From NCBI RefSeq assembly GCF_000221185.1, contig NC_015865.1, positions 930,001 to 994,000 on the forward strand: a stretch of DNA of 64,000 bases, written 5' to 3'. The translations under genes and the position numbers were made by a program. Of the stretch, positions 7,634-15,527 are shown piece after piece (position 1 is the stretch's first letter; each line of letters starts with the position of its first letter). A model generated the notes under the pieces. The model did not search any database. It was not told the origin of the DNA and was given only the letters and a program-made list of their open reading frames with translations. The stretch is from Thermococcus sp. 4557 (lineage in GTDB: Archaea > Methanobacteriota_B > Thermococci > Thermococcales > Thermococcaceae).

Positions 7634-10486
7634 TCACGAGAAAAGCTCCAGCGGCGAGTAGCCTTCCCTCGCCCTCTCCATTTTCAGCTCCATTCCGAAG
7701 GCGTTGGTGACGGTTCCGCTCTTTTCGGCCCACACCCCGGCGGGAACCACGAGGACGTCGCCCCTCAGGTTCTCCACAGGCCTTCCGATAACGATGTAGG
7801 CCTCGCTCTCCGGAATTCCCGTTATTCCGGCCTTCAGCAGTCCAGCGGCATTGACCCCCTCATGGAGGATCAGCGTTGGAACGTCGAGCGGCTCTCCCCC
7901 ATCAAGTATCGCAACGTCGTAGCCCTCCTCGACGATTTCCTTGCCCTTCAGGAGTATCTTGAGGAGTGGGAACTTCTCCGGGTCTGCCCTGAGGAGGACG
8001 CGCTTGGCGTTCCTTACCTCGTCCAGCGTGGCCGTGGAGATACCTCCGCTCACGGTGGAGCCTACTGGGATGCCCTTCTCCTCAGCGAAGGCCTTGAGCC
8101 GGGCGATTTCTTCATTCGTCAGCTCCGGCGTTAAAATCAGGGCGTAGCTCCTCTCAGCTATAAAGCGCTTGGCCTCCTCCCAGCTCACTGGTTCGCCATT
8201 GAGAAGCGGGCCGGTAAGGTCTTCGGCCCATGGTCTGGAAAACCTGCAGTAGTCGCAGAGGTGGCTGTTCCAAGAACCTTCCACCCTCGAAGCCCTCACG
8301 AGCATGCCGTCGTAGACCTCCACGTTCATCTCGCAGGCGAAGGAACAGCCGTTGCAAACGGTTTTGACGGGCTTCGTCTTCCAGGGCCCGGGCTTGACGA
8401 AGGGAAGCTTCTCGGTTATTGCCCCAACCGGACATAGGTCTATCATCTCCCCGATGAACCTGCCCTCCATGTCCCCGAGGCTCTCCCCAAGTGGCGGCGA
8501 GATCCTCGTCTTGAATCCACGGAACAGGTAGTCCAGCACTCCCTCTCCGGCTATCTCATGGGTGAAGTTGACGCACTGGCCACAGAGGACGCACTTGTTG
8601 TTGTCGAGCGTCACCCAAGGGTGGCTCTCGTCTATCTCGAACTTGTTCTGCTCGCCCTCGAAGGCGTACTGCTCAGCACCGTAGAGCGTGGCGTACTCCC
8701 TCAGCTTACACCGGAAGACTTCCATACAGCCGCAGCTCATACAGCGCTTCGCTTCTTCAAGAACCTGCTCCTCGGTTAGGGCCGGCTCGACCTCCTCGAA
8801 GGTTCTCTTCCTCTTTTCCGGATCGAGGAGCTTCACCTTCGCCCTCGGCTTTCTTTCGACATGCTCATAGTCCTTCTCGGTTACTTTCTTCCAGTGGTTG
8901 TAGGGTCTGAGGTCGAAAAGAACTCTATACAGGTCGTCGTCGCTTAATACTTCCTCGATGTGCTTCTCGGGTTCGGTGAGAACGGCTTTGGCCTTCTCCA
9001 GCTTGCCCTTGAGGTAGAGGTCTATCATTATCGCGGCCCTTCTTCCGGTGGCTATGCTCTCGATAACCGTTGATGGCCCGAGGACGAGGTCGCCGCCGGC
9101 GAAGACACCGGGAACACTCGTCTGGAGCGTCACCTCATCAACGAGGGCCTTTCCACGCCTCGCCTCGATGCCAAGGCTCTTCAGGAACTCCTCGTCGCAG
9201 TACTGGCCTATGGCGAGGATAACATTGTCCGCTTTGACTTTGAACTCCGAGCCCTCAATCGGTATCGGCCTTCTCCTTCCGCTTGAATCTGGCTCGCCGA
9301 GGCGCATCTTGATGAGCTCTACCTCCTCGACCCTCCCGTCTCCGATAATCTTCACCGGGTTGGTGAGGAACATGAACTCAACGCCTTCCTCCATGGCCTC
9401 TTCCACTTCGCGTTCGTTGGCGGGCATCTCAGCCTTCGACCGGCGGTAAACGACGGTAACCTTTGCACCAAGCCTCAGAGCCGTCCTTGCAACGTCCATG
9501 GCCGTGTTTCCGCCGCCGACGACTATGACGCGCTCCCCGAGCTCGACCCTCTCGCCCATGTTGACCTTCCTGAGGAACTCTATGCCGTGCATGACGCCTT
9601 CAAGCTCCTCGCCCGGAATCCCCATTTTCCTGCTTCTCCAGGCACCGACGCCGAGGAAGACGGCATCATACTTCTCGCGGAGCTCCTCAAGGGTCACGTC
9701 CCTTCCGAGGGCGGTGTTGGTTTTCACCTCTATTCCCGTGTTGATTACGGTCGCTATGTCTCTGTCCAAAACGTCCCTCGGCAGCCTGTAGGGCGGAATG
9801 CCGTAACGGGTCATTCCACCGAGCTCCGGCATCGCCTCGATTATGGTAACCTCGTGTCCCATCGTCCTGAGGTAGTAGGCGCAGGCAAGGCCGGCCGGCC
9901 CTCCTCCGACGACGGCTATCCTCTTTCCGGTTGAGGGCGGAATCTCAGGCATCCACGGGCCGTGTTCGAGGTCGTAGTCGGCCGCGTATCTCTTCAGCTG
10001 CCTTATCGCGAGGGGCTCCTCCACGAGGTTCCTCCGGCAGGCGTCCTCACAGAAGGCCGGGCAGACCCTTCCGAGGACAGCCGGGAGGATGTACTTCTCC
10101 TTCATCAGCTTGACCGCCTCGTGGTACTTGCCCATCGCTATGAGTGCGAGGTATCCCTGAACGTCGCTGTGGGCCGGACAGGCATCCTGACAGGGGCCGA
10201 TACAGTCGCCGTAGTGGTCCGAGAGTATGAGCTCAAGTGCCGTCTTCCTCATCGAAACGACTTCGTCGGTGAGGGTCTCTAACTCAAGCCCCTCCATCGG
10301 CCTGAGGGTGCACGAGGTGGTGACTCCCCTCTTGGTGGAGACGAGGCATAAGCGGCAGGAGCCGTAGGGGTCAATTTCGCCACTGTAGCAGAAGCCGGGG
10401 ATGTGGGTTATTTCACGGAGGAAGTCTATGAGCGGCTTCCCCTCAGGGGCATCGAGTTCCTTTCCGTTGACAATGATTTTGACCAT
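7634..10486 (-). CDS. GltD-NuoG fusion flavoprotein subunit
   Basis: A 950-residue iron-sulfur flavoprotein. From the N terminus: a [2Fe-2S] domain (Cys 33, 44, 47, 59); the GltD/SudA-type double [4Fe-4S] domain (Cys 95, 99, 103 and 142, 146, 150); an FAD site GGGPAGL (194-200); a second NAD(P)-type GGGNTA motif; then MSCGCMEVFRC, a NuoG-like CVLCGQC...CPVGAI cluster and CNGCSFAC...CDYC, as in NuoG/formate dehydrogenase. The molybdopterin catalytic domain is absent; only a short remnant with AGVWAEKSGTVTNAFG remains. It should pass electrons between NAD(P)H, FAD and ferredoxin-like clusters. Start 10486 follows GGGGGTGAG and lies one base after the NuoF-like gene. Confidence 0.85.
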   Translation of the reverse strand: MVKIIVNGKELDAPEGKPLIDFLREITHIPGFCYSGEIDPYGSCRLCLVSTKRGVTTSCTLRPMEGLELETLTDEVVSMRKTALELILSDHYGDCIGPCQDACPAHSDVQGYLALIAMGKYHEAVKLMKEKYILPAVLGRVCPAFCEDACRRNLVEEPLAIRQLKRYAADYDLEHGPWMPEIPPSTGKRIAVVGGGPAGLACAYYLRTMGHEVTIIEAMPELGGMTRYGIPPYRLPRDVLDRDIATVINTGIEVKTNTALGRDVTLEELREKYDAVFLGVGAWRSRKMGIPGEELEGVMHGIEFLRKVNMGERVELGERVIVVGGGNTAMDVARTALRLGAKVTVVYRRSKAEMPANEREVEEAMEEGVEFMFLTNPVKIIGDGRVEEVELIKMRLGEPDSSGRRRPIPIEGSEFKVKADNVILAIGQYCDEEFLKSLGIEARRGKALVDEVTLQTSVPGVFAGGDLVLGPSTVIESIATGRRAAIMIDLYLKGKLEKAKAVLTEPEKHIEEVLSDDDLYRVLFDLRPYNHWKKVTEKDYEHVERKPRAKVKLLDPEKRKRTFEEVEPALTEEQVLEEAKRCMSCGCMEVFRCKLREYATLYGAEQYAFEGEQNKFEIDESHPWVTLDNNKCVLCGQCVNFTHEIAGEGVLDYLFRGFKTRISPPLGESLGDMEGRFIGEMIDLCPVGAITEKLPFVKPGPWKTKPVKTVCNGCSFACEMNVEVYDGMLVRASRVEGSWNSHLCDYCRFSRPWAEDLTGPLLNGEPVSWEEAKRFIAERSYALILTPELTNEEIARLKAFAEEKGIPVGSTVSGGISTATLDEVRNAKRVLLRADPEKFPLLKILLKGKEIVEEGYDVAILDGGEPLDVPTLILHEGVNAAGLLKAGITGIPESEAYIVIGRPVENLRGDVLVVPAGVWAEKSGTVTNAFGMELKMERAREGYSPLELFS

Positions 10487-10487
10487 C

Positions 10488-12290
10488 TCACTCACCCCCC
10501 GCATCAACTATCTCTATGGCGTTGAACCGGCACACCTCGTAGCAGGTCCCGCACTTGATGCAGGCAGACTGGTCAATGACGTGGGGTTTGAGCTTCTCGC
10601 CTTCGATAGCTTTCACCGGGCAGAATATGGCGCATGCCGTACAGCCGGTGCACCTGTCTGCGATAATGACGTACTTGATGAGCGGCTTGCAGACCTTAGC
10701 GGGGCATTTTCCTTGGATATGGGCAAGGTATTCGTCCCTGAAGTAGCGGATGGTCGTTAGAACGGGATTCGGGGCGGTCTGCCCGAGGCCGCAGAGCGAA
10801 CCGGCTTTGACCTGATAGGCGAGCCGTTCGAGCTTTTCGAGGTCTTCCTCCGTTGCCTCACCCCTGGTGAACTTGTCGAGTATCTCCCACATCCTTTTAG
10901 TGCCTAAACGGCAGAAGGTGCACTTTCCGCAGGATTCCTTCACGGTGAAGTCGAGGAAGAACTTGGCGACGTCAACCATACAGGTGTCCTCGTCCATGAC
11001 GACCATCCCACCGCTCCCCATTATCGCACCGGTCGCGTTCACGCTCTCGTAGTCAACGGGCGTGTCGAAGAGATATTCGGGAATGCAGCCTCCGGAGGGG
11101 CCGCCGAGCTGGACGGCCTTAATCTTCTTACCCGTCTTCGTCCCACCGCCTATCTCGTAGAGTATCTCCCTCAGCGTCATTCCCATCGGAACCTCAACGT
11201 TTCCGCCGTGCTTTATCTTGCCCGAGAGGGCAAAGACCTTCGTTCCCTTGCTCTTCTCGGTTCCTATCGAGGCGTAGGCCTCCGGGCCGTGTTTGATTAT
11301 CCACGGCACGTTCGCCCACGTTTCCACGTTGTTGATGTTGGTGGGCTTGCCCCAGAGGCCCTTCTGGGCCGGATAGGGCGGCCTCGGCCTTGGCATTCCG
11401 CGCTTGCCCTCTATGGAAGCTATGAGGGCAGTCTCCTCACCGCAGACGAACGCTCCGGCACCTTCCTTGATGGCGATGTCGAAGGAGAAGCCAGAACCAA
11501 GGATGTTCTCACCGAGGAAGCCCCTCTCGCGCGCCTGCTTCAGCGCTATCTTCAGCCTCCTTATGGCCAGCGGGTACTCGGCACGGACGTAGATAAAGCC
11601 CTTCGTCGCTCCAATCGCGTATGCACCGATTATCATGCCCTCAATGACGCGGTGCGGGTCGCCCTCCAGGACGTTCCTGTCCATGAAGGCTCCGGGGTCT
11701 CCTTCGTCGGCATTGCAGACTATATACTTCACGTCTCCCTTGGCTTCCCTCGCGAACTTCCACTTCAGACCGGTGGGGAATCCCGCACCGCCCCTTCCGC
11801 GAAGCCCGGACTTGGTGATGACGTCTATTATCTCCTCGGGCTTCATTTTGAGGGCCTTTTTCAGCGCCTCGTAGCCTCCAGCGGCGATGTACTCCTCGAT
11901 GTTCTCGGGGTCTATGTAGCCGGAGTTTTCAAGCACTATCTTCCTCTGCTTGGAGAAGTAGCCGTCAACGTCCCACGTCTTCCTCTCACCGTTCTCCCAC
12001 CAGTCCCTCTTAACGACCCACTCTTCTATGGGCTTTCCGTTAACCACGTGCTCCTCTATGATCCTGGGGACCTTCTTGGGGTCAACGTGGCCGTAGGTGA
12101 TTATCTCATCATCGGTGATGATGTCCACGAGGGGCTCGCGGTAGCACATGCCGACGCAGCCGACTATCTTGAGCTCCACGTCGAGGTTTCTCTTCTCAAG
12201 CTCGGCCTTTATGGCCTCGTAGGTTTCCCTCGCGCCCGCCGCTATTCCACAGGAGTTCATGCCGACCGCTATAGCTTTGATTTCAGACAT
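10488..12290 (-). CDS. NuoF-like NADH-binding FMN/Fe-S subunit
   Basis: A 600-residue protein in the style of HndC/HydB-type NuoF. It has an N-terminal thioredoxin-like [2Fe-2S] domain (Cys 14, 45, 49), the NADH and FMN site (GRGGAGFPTGLKWKF; later GAGAFVCGEETALIASIEG), an SLBB domain, the [4Fe-4S] motif ESCGKCTFCRLG, and a C-terminal pair of ferredoxin clusters (CTGCTACAIFCP and CIKCGTCYEVCR). The extra ferredoxin tail is usual in soluble, often bifurcating, NADH complexes and not in respiratory complex I. It overlaps the NuoE-like gene by eight bases, so translation is probably coupled. Confidence 0.93.
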   Translation of the reverse strand: MSEIKAIAVGMNSCGIAAGARETYEAIKAELEKRNLDVELKIVGCVGMCYREPLVDIITDDEIITYGHVDPKKVPRIIEEHVVNGKPIEEWVVKRDWWENGERKTWDVDGYFSKQRKIVLENSGYIDPENIEEYIAAGGYEALKKALKMKPEEIIDVITKSGLRGRGGAGFPTGLKWKFAREAKGDVKYIVCNADEGDPGAFMDRNVLEGDPHRVIEGMIIGAYAIGATKGFIYVRAEYPLAIRRLKIALKQARERGFLGENILGSGFSFDIAIKEGAGAFVCGEETALIASIEGKRGMPRPRPPYPAQKGLWGKPTNINNVETWANVPWIIKHGPEAYASIGTEKSKGTKVFALSGKIKHGGNVEVPMGMTLREILYEIGGGTKTGKKIKAVQLGGPSGGCIPEYLFDTPVDYESVNATGAIMGSGGMVVMDEDTCMVDVAKFFLDFTVKESCGKCTFCRLGTKRMWEILDKFTRGEATEEDLEKLERLAYQVKAGSLCGLGQTAPNPVLTTIRYFRDEYLAHIQGKCPAKVCKPLIKYVIIADRCTGCTACAIFCPVKAIEGEKLKPHVIDQSACIKCGTCYEVCRFNAIEIVDAGGE

Positions 12291-12747
12291 CGAGCTTCCC
12301 CTCCCTGAGCTTTCTCATAAGTTTCCTGACTTTATCGGGCGTGAGCTTGCCGAAGACCTTGTCGTTTATCATTATGACCGGTGCCAGGCTGCAGCATCCG
12401 AGACAGGCGACGCGTTCCAGCGTTACGAGGCCGTCCTCCGTTGTCTGTCCCTCTTCAATTCCAAGCTCCTCGGTTATGGCCTGGGATATGTTTACGGCGC
12501 CGTTTACGTGGCAGGCCGTTCCGTGGCAGATTTTGACGACGTACTTCCCGAGGGGCTCGAAGCGGAACTGGGCGTAGAAGGTGGCGACACCGTAAACCCT
12601 GCTGAGAGGGACACCAAGGTAGTTCGCTATCTCCTCAAGGGCTTCTCTTGGAAGGTAACCGAAGCGCTCCTGGGTTCTCTGAAGAAGAGGGATTAGGGAA
12701 CTCGGTTCCGGCGGATAAGAGCGTATGTAATCGAACGAGGCTTCCAT
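12283..12747 (-). CDS. NuoE-like [2Fe-2S] subunit
   Basis: A 154-residue thioredoxin-fold ferredoxin subunit, first gene of the leftward redox operon. It has the NuoE helical N terminus (LIPLLQRTQERFGYLP, YGVATFYAQF) and ligands in CHGTAC and CLGCCSLAP. It pairs with the NuoF-like protein to route electrons from NADH. A TATA box on the reverse strand (GCTTATAAAC, about 12791-12800) precedes it, with a shared SurR-type site further upstream. Confidence 0.93.
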   Translation of the reverse strand: MEASFDYIRSYPPEPSSLIPLLQRTQERFGYLPREALEEIANYLGVPLSRVYGVATFYAQFRFEPLGKYVVKICHGTACHVNGAVNISQAITEELGIEEGQTTEDGLVTLERVACLGCCSLAPVIMINDKVFGKLTPDKVRKLMRKLREGKLDV

Positions 12748-12790
12748 CTCGCATCACCACGCGATTTCTTAGAAGAGTCTCGACTCTAAT

Positions 12791-12800
12791 GTTTATAAGC
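12791..12800 (-). promoter_or_regulatory. TATA box of NuoEF/GltD-NuoG operon
   Basis: On the reverse strand GCTTATAAAC lies about 45-53 bases before the NuoE-like start, giving a predicted leader of roughly 20 bases. The SurR-type repeat starts about 17 bases upstream of it. Confidence 0.6.
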
Positions 12801-12816
12801 GTGCACTAAAGTACAA

Positions 12817-12839
12817 GTTTGTAACATCTGGTTGGCAAC
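12817..12839. promoter_or_regulatory. Two-copy SurR binding motif between divergent redox operons
   Basis: The sequence reads GTTTGTAAC, five bases, then GTTGGCAAC. This matches exactly the extended motif GTTn3AAC-n5-GTTn3AAC described for SurR, the redox-switch regulator that activates hydrogenase genes in Pyrococcus and Thermococcus without sulfur. It lies upstream of the TATA boxes of both the sulfhydrogenase operon and the NuoE-like operon, so one bound regulator could act on both. Binding itself is inferred. Confidence 0.8.
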
Positions 12840-12855
12840 CATTCGTTTGAAAAAT

Positions 12856-12864
12856 TCTTAAATC
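12856..12864 (+). promoter_or_regulatory. Probable TATA box of sulfhydrogenase operon
   Basis: The AT-rich TCTTAAATC stands about 17 bases after the SurR motif and about 50 bases before the HydB start, leaving a leader of about 25 bases that includes GGTGAT. A second AT-rich stretch at 12879-12890 is too close to the start to leave room for the ribosome site. Confidence 0.45.
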
Positions 12865-12913
12865 GATTCTTTACAAACTTAAAATTATAATCCCATTTAA
12901 GGCGGTGATGCCC

Positions 12914-13918
12914 TTGAGATATATAAAATTACCCTCCGAAAACTTTGGGAAGTTCTTCAAGTCCCTTGGGGAATGGGGTACCCTGTATGCCCCGGTAAAA
13001 AAGGGTGACATCTATTCTTTCCAGGAAGTCCACGACCCGGCGGAGATAGCGCTGGACTACACCAGGACCATGCTTCCGCCGAAGAAGTTCTTCTTCAGGC
13101 CAAAGGAGGCTATTCTCAGGCTGAAGAACGGCCGCTGGGAAGAAGAAATCGAAGCAGAACCGACGGTTCTCTTTGGACTCCATTCCTGTGATATCCACGG
13201 TCTTAAGATACTCGACAAGGTGTACCTCAACGAGCCGGCCGACCCGTACTACAAGAGCCGGCGCGAGAAGACCCTGATAATAGGGATAAGCTGCATGCCC
13301 GACGAGTACTGCTTCTGCAAGAGCCTCGGCACGCACTTCGCCATGGAGGGCTTCGACCTGTTCCTGCACGAATTGCCCGACGGCTGGCTGGTCAGAATCG
13401 GGAGCGTCCGCGGCCACGAGATGGCCTGGGAAAACAGCGAGCTGTTCGAAGAGGTGACCGACGAGGACCTCGCCAACTTCAAGGAGTTCGAGGAGAAGCG
13501 CGCGAAAGCCTTCCAGAAGGAGCTCCCACAGGAAGGCCTCGCCGATATGCTCGATTTAGCGTACAACAGCCCGGTGTGGAAGAAGTACGCCGAGGTATGC
13601 CTCGCCTGCGGCAACTGCAACATGGTCTGTCCGACGTGCCGCTGCTACGAGGTCTGCGACAGCTGGATGGACGCATACAGCTCGGTGCGCGAGAGGCGCT
13701 ACGACTCGTGCTTCATGGAGAACCATGGACTCGTCGCTGGAGGCCATAACTTCAGGCCTACCCGTTTAGACCGCTTCAGGCACCGCTATTACTGCAAGAG
13801 CTACTTTGACCCCACTGCCGGCTACAACTGCGTCGGCTGTGGAAGATGCGACGAGTTCTGCCCGGCGAAGATAGAGCATGTTAAGGTTCTTGAGGAGGTA
13901 AGGGGGTCCCTGCAATGA
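12914..13918 (+). CDS. hydB: Sulfhydrogenase beta subunit (Fe-S)
   Basis: A 334-residue iron-sulfur subunit of cytosolic NAD(P)-linked [NiFe] sulfhydrogenase. Motifs: SCMPDEYCFC, two C-terminal clusters (CLACGNCNMVCP with CRCYEVC; CVGCGRCDEFCP), and ERRYDSCF/GLVAGGHNFRPTRLDRFR. It relays electrons between the hydrogenase and flavin modules, and in Pyrococcus has been linked to sulfur reduction. The start is probably TTG 12914 (giving MRYIKLPSEN, which matches Pyrococcus HydB): GTG 12905 and ATG 12908 fall within the GGTGATG ribosome site. Its stop overlaps the next start. Confidence 0.9.
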   Translation: MRYIKLPSENFGKFFKSLGEWGTLYAPVKKGDIYSFQEVHDPAEIALDYTRTMLPPKKFFFRPKEAILRLKNGRWEEEIEAEPTVLFGLHSCDIHGLKILDKVYLNEPADPYYKSRREKTLIIGISCMPDEYCFCKSLGTHFAMEGFDLFLHELPDGWLVRIGSVRGHEMAWENSELFEEVTDEDLANFKEFEEKRAKAFQKELPQEGLADMLDLAYNSPVWKKYAEVCLACGNCNMVCPTCRCYEVCDSWMDAYSSVRERRYDSCFMENHGLVAGGHNFRPTRLDRFRHRYYCKSYFDPTAGYNCVGCGRCDEFCPAKIEHVKVLEEVRGSLQ

Positions 13919-14790
13919 GCGAGAACCCGTACCAGACGTATGACGCAAGGATTCTCGAAGTGAAGGACTTAACGTCGAGGGAGAAGCTCTTCACACTGCG
14001 CTTCCTCGACCCCGAGGTTGAGGCCAAGTTCGACTTCAAGCCGGGACAGTTCGTCATCGTCGACATCCGCGGCTTCGGAGAGTTCCCGATAAGCATCTGC
14101 TCCTCACCCACGAGGAAGGGCTACTTCCAGCTCTGCATCAGAAAGGTTGGCAGGATGACCAAGTTCGTCCACAAGATGAATGAAGGGGACGTCGTGGGAA
14201 TCCGCGGGCCCTACGGAAACGGATTCCCCATGGAGAAGATGGAGGGCTCAAACCTAATCCTTGTCGCGGGCGGTCTCGGAATGGCACCCCTCCGCTCGGT
14301 GCTCTGGTACGCCATCGACACCGGCAAGTACGAGAACGTCTGGCTGCTCTACGGAACCAAGGCCTACGAGGACATACTCTTCCGGGACGAGATAATACAC
14401 CTCCTCAAGCACGGCGAGGCCATGAACTGCTCGGTAAAGCTTGCCTATGAAGTTGAGAGCCCCTCGTGCATCTACCTCGAACAGGGCTTCTCGGACAGGG
14501 TATGCAAGGGTGTCGTCACCGACCTCTTCAGGGGCGAGGAGTTCGACGTAAACAACACCTACGCCCTAATCTGCGGCCCGCCGGTCATGTACAAGTTTGT
14601 CATAAGGGAGCTTTTGGATAGAAAGCTCTCACCGGGCAGGATTTACATGACCCTGGAGAGGCGCATGCGCTGCGGTGTCGGCAAGTGCGGCCACTGCGTC
14701 GTCGGAACCAGCGTCTCCATGAAGTACATCTGCCAGGACGGCCCGGTCTTCACCTACTGGGACGCTCTCTCCACAAGGGGGTTGATATGA
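13915..14790 (+). CDS. hydG: Sulfhydrogenase gamma subunit (FAD/NAD(P)-binding)
   Basis: A 291-residue flavoprotein of the ferredoxin-NADP reductase fold. The FAD region (FPISICSSPTRKGYFQL, IRGPYGNGF) is followed by the nucleotide site AGGLGMAPLRSVLW and a C-terminal [2Fe-2S] motif RCGVGKCGHC...C. It exchanges electrons with NAD(P)H for the hydrogenase complex. It overlaps hydB by four bases (ATGA) and hydD by four, so the operon is translationally coupled. Confidence 0.94.
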   Translation: MSENPYQTYDARILEVKDLTSREKLFTLRFLDPEVEAKFDFKPGQFVIVDIRGFGEFPISICSSPTRKGYFQLCIRKVGRMTKFVHKMNEGDVVGIRGPYGNGFPMEKMEGSNLILVAGGLGMAPLRSVLWYAIDTGKYENVWLLYGTKAYEDILFRDEIIHLLKHGEAMNCSVKLAYEVESPSCIYLEQGFSDRVCKGVVTDLFRGEEFDVNNTYALICGPPVMYKFVIRELLDRKLSPGRIYMTLERRMRCGVGKCGHCVVGTSVSMKYICQDGPVFTYWDALSTRGLI

Positions 14791-15527
14791 TGGACAAGCT
14801 CAGGCTGGGGGTTTTCGAGCTTACCGACTGCGGCGGCTGTGCCCTCAACATACTCTTCCTATACGAGAAGCTCTTCGACCTCCTCGAATTCTACGAGATA
14901 ACCGAGTTCCACATGGCGACGAGTCTCAGCGAGGAGAACCACTACGACGTCGCCCTCGTAACCGGAACCGTCTCGACCCAGCGCGACCTGAACCTGCTAA
15001 AAGAGGCAAGAAATCACTCCGAATACCTCATAGCCCTCGGAACCTGCGCAACCCATGGCTCGGTTCAGGGGAGCGTCGAACTCCCCATCAGGGAGAAGCT
15101 GAAGGCTGTCTACGGGGACGATGGCAACCCAATGCGCGCCCTCGACTCCAAGCCGGTCGTCGAATACGTAGCCGTTGATTTCGCCCTGCCCGGCTGCCCG
15201 TACGACAAAAACGAGGTCTACCAGGTGCTCATGGACATAGCCAAGGGCATCGAGCCCGTCAGGAAGGACTACCCTGTCTGTGTGGAATGCAAGCTCAACG
15301 AGTACGAGTGCGTGCTGGTAAAGAAAGGCCTTCCCTGCCTCGGCCCGATAACCTACGGCGGCTGCAACGCGGCCTGCATCCGCTCCGGCCTTGGCTGTAT
15401 AGGCTGCCGCGGACCGCTACCCGGGGAAGTGAATCCAGCCAGCGAGTACGAGATACTCAAGGACCTCGGCTACGATGACGAGTACATCATAAGGAAGTTC
15501 AAGACCTTCGCGAGGTGGGAGCCATGA
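14787..15527 (+). CDS. hydD: Sulfhydrogenase delta (small) subunit
   Basis: A 246-residue [NiFe]-hydrogenase small subunit. Ligands of the three Fe-S clusters are visible in TDCGGCALN, GTCATHGS, PGCPYDKNE and the C-terminal GLPCLGPITYGGCNAAC...GLGCIGCRG. The proximal cluster passes electrons from the Ni-Fe centre in HydA. Translation probably starts at ATG 14787, within the ATGATG that overlaps the hydG stop; upstream in-frame codons lie inside hydG. Length is normal for cytosolic group 3b enzymes. Confidence 0.94.
   Translation: MMDKLRLGVFELTDCGGCALNILFLYEKLFDLLEFYEITEFHMATSLSEENHYDVALVTGTVSTQRDLNLLKEARNHSEYLIALGTCATHGSVQGSVELPIREKLKAVYGDDGNPMRALDSKPVVEYVAVDFALPGCPYDKNEVYQVLMDIAKGIEPVRKDYPVCVECKLNEYECVLVKKGLPCLGPITYGGCNAACIRSGLGCIGCRGPLPGEVNPASEYEILKDLGYDDEYIIRKFKTFARWEP

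Noticed and set aside
8688-8870. Possible frameshift or domain break in the GltD-NuoG fusion, since it joins parts of two known proteins
   Set aside because: The frame is continuous over 2853 bases and Fe-S motifs on both sides of the join are intact, so it reads as a real fusion.
11208-12308. Long open frame on the forward strand opposite the NuoF-like gene (366 codons)
   Set aside because: It is the complement of a strongly conserved gene, has no recognisable domain and no ribosome site; GC-rich genes commonly give such antisense frames.
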